From contig JAQVKB010000089.1 in the NCBI GenBank assembly GCA_028694875.1, forward strand, positions 1 through 5,629: a stretch of DNA of 5,629 nucleotides, read 5' to 3'. The notes beneath the pieces were generated by a model that saw only the letters and a program-made list of their open reading frames with translations, ran no database searches and was not told the DNA's origin. Below, piece after piece: positions 5,187-5,629 of this stretch (position 1 is the stretch's first letter; each line of letters begins with the position of its first letter). Made by a program: the position numbers and the translations under genes. Source of the stretch: Candidatus Izemoplasmatales bacterium (lineage in GTDB: Bacteria > Bacillota_I > Bacilli_A > Izemoplasmatales > Hujiaoplasmataceae).

Positions 5187-5629
5187 ATGTCGATGAAAAA
5201 AGTGTATCTTTTGTTGCTATGTCTACTAATGGCATTGCTGACGAGTTGTGTAGGCACTGCTTATGTTGGGATTCCTTTTCAGGCATCGATCTATATTCTT
5301 GAAGGCGAACCTTCCATATCAGGCACCTATGTGTTTCAACGTGGAGAAGATCTTTCGAGTTTTCTCACCGAATATGCACTTCAAGAGATCGAAGATGAAC
5401 GCGCTAAATTACCCGATTTTGATTCGACCCAGCTGATTTTGCATATCCATCCAGATCAATCCACTTTGTTCACGGTGGATCATCTATCCGGAAACGATCG
5501 GTCATGGTATTTGATGTTGAACAAGACGAGTATTCCACTCGAAAACCTGTACTGTATCCAACTCATCGAAACCGATCTACTGAATCCTATGGATGTCGAT
5601 CATCTCGAAGTGATCGAGCTTGAGGCGAT
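5187..5629 (+). CDS. Putative lipoprotein, N-terminal part; runs off window
   Basis: An open frame of 147 codons has no stop before the window end. It begins with a lipoprotein signal peptide: MSMKK, a hydrophobic core rich in Leu, and lipobox LTS-Cys with Cys21 as the predicted lipidated residue. The mature protein should sit on the outer face of the membrane. The visible mature part is acidic, soluble-looking and matches no family I recognise. A GGAGG (5178-5182) is 4 nt before ATG 5187 and 10 nt before ATG 5193. Other genes here use 5-6 nt, so 5187 is kept, but a start at 5193 (MKKVY) is nearly as likely and leaves the signal peptide intact. It has its own promoter after the htpG terminator, so no functional link to htpG is implied. 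The strong promoter, ribosome binding site and signal peptide together make it a real gene; its function is unknown. Confidence 0.82.
   Translation, partial: MSMKKVYLLLLCLLMALLTSCVGTAYVGIPFQASIYILEGEPSISGTYVFQRGEDLSSFLTEYALQEIEDERAKLPDFDSTQLILHIHPDQSTLFTVDHLSGNDRSWYLMLNKTSIPLENLYCIQLIETDLLNPMDVDHLEVIELEA

Overview
The window reads as chromosomal housekeeping DNA from a low-GC Gram-positive-type bacterium: Bacillota, or an Acholeplasma-like lineage of the Mycoplasmatota. Supporting signs are strong AGGAGG-type ribosome binding sites 5-6 nt before the start codons, vegetative sigma-A-like promoters, a CIRCE heat-shock operator, a TPP riboswitch in front of an ECF thiamine transporter, and a lipoprotein signal peptide. 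Tryptophan is written only as TGG and no TGA interrupts the genes, so the standard bacterial code (11) fits, not the Mycoplasma/Spiroplasma code (4). The species cannot be named from this sequence alone.

All genes run on the + strand, in four transcription blocks. (1) Positions 2-2147: the 3' part of a pyrimidine-nucleoside phosphorylase gene, followed after 13 nt by a 309-residue protein with an N-terminal nucleotidyltransferase fold. The two look co-transcribed. (2) Positions 2156-2971: an extended -10 promoter, a TPP riboswitch, an intrinsic terminator that the riboswitch probably controls, thiT, and a second intrinsic terminator. (3) Positions 2981-5051: a CIRCE operator interlocked with a consensus promoter, then htpG (bacterial Hsp90), then a terminator with an odd duplicated 5' arm. 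(4) Positions 5107-5629: a promoter and the first 147 codons of an unrecognised lipoprotein gene that runs off the window.

The blocks are functionally independent: nucleoside salvage, thiamine uptake under TPP feedback, chaperone synthesis under HrcA repression, and an envelope protein. I see no mobile element, CRISPR array, tRNA or rRNA. I found no convincing undescribed system. The points most worth a second look are regulatory: the CIRCE/-35 overlap at htpG, the proposed antiterminator of the TPP riboswitch, and the two competing terminator arms after htpG. The uncharacterised nucleotidyltransferase and the lipoprotein are the genes of unknown role.
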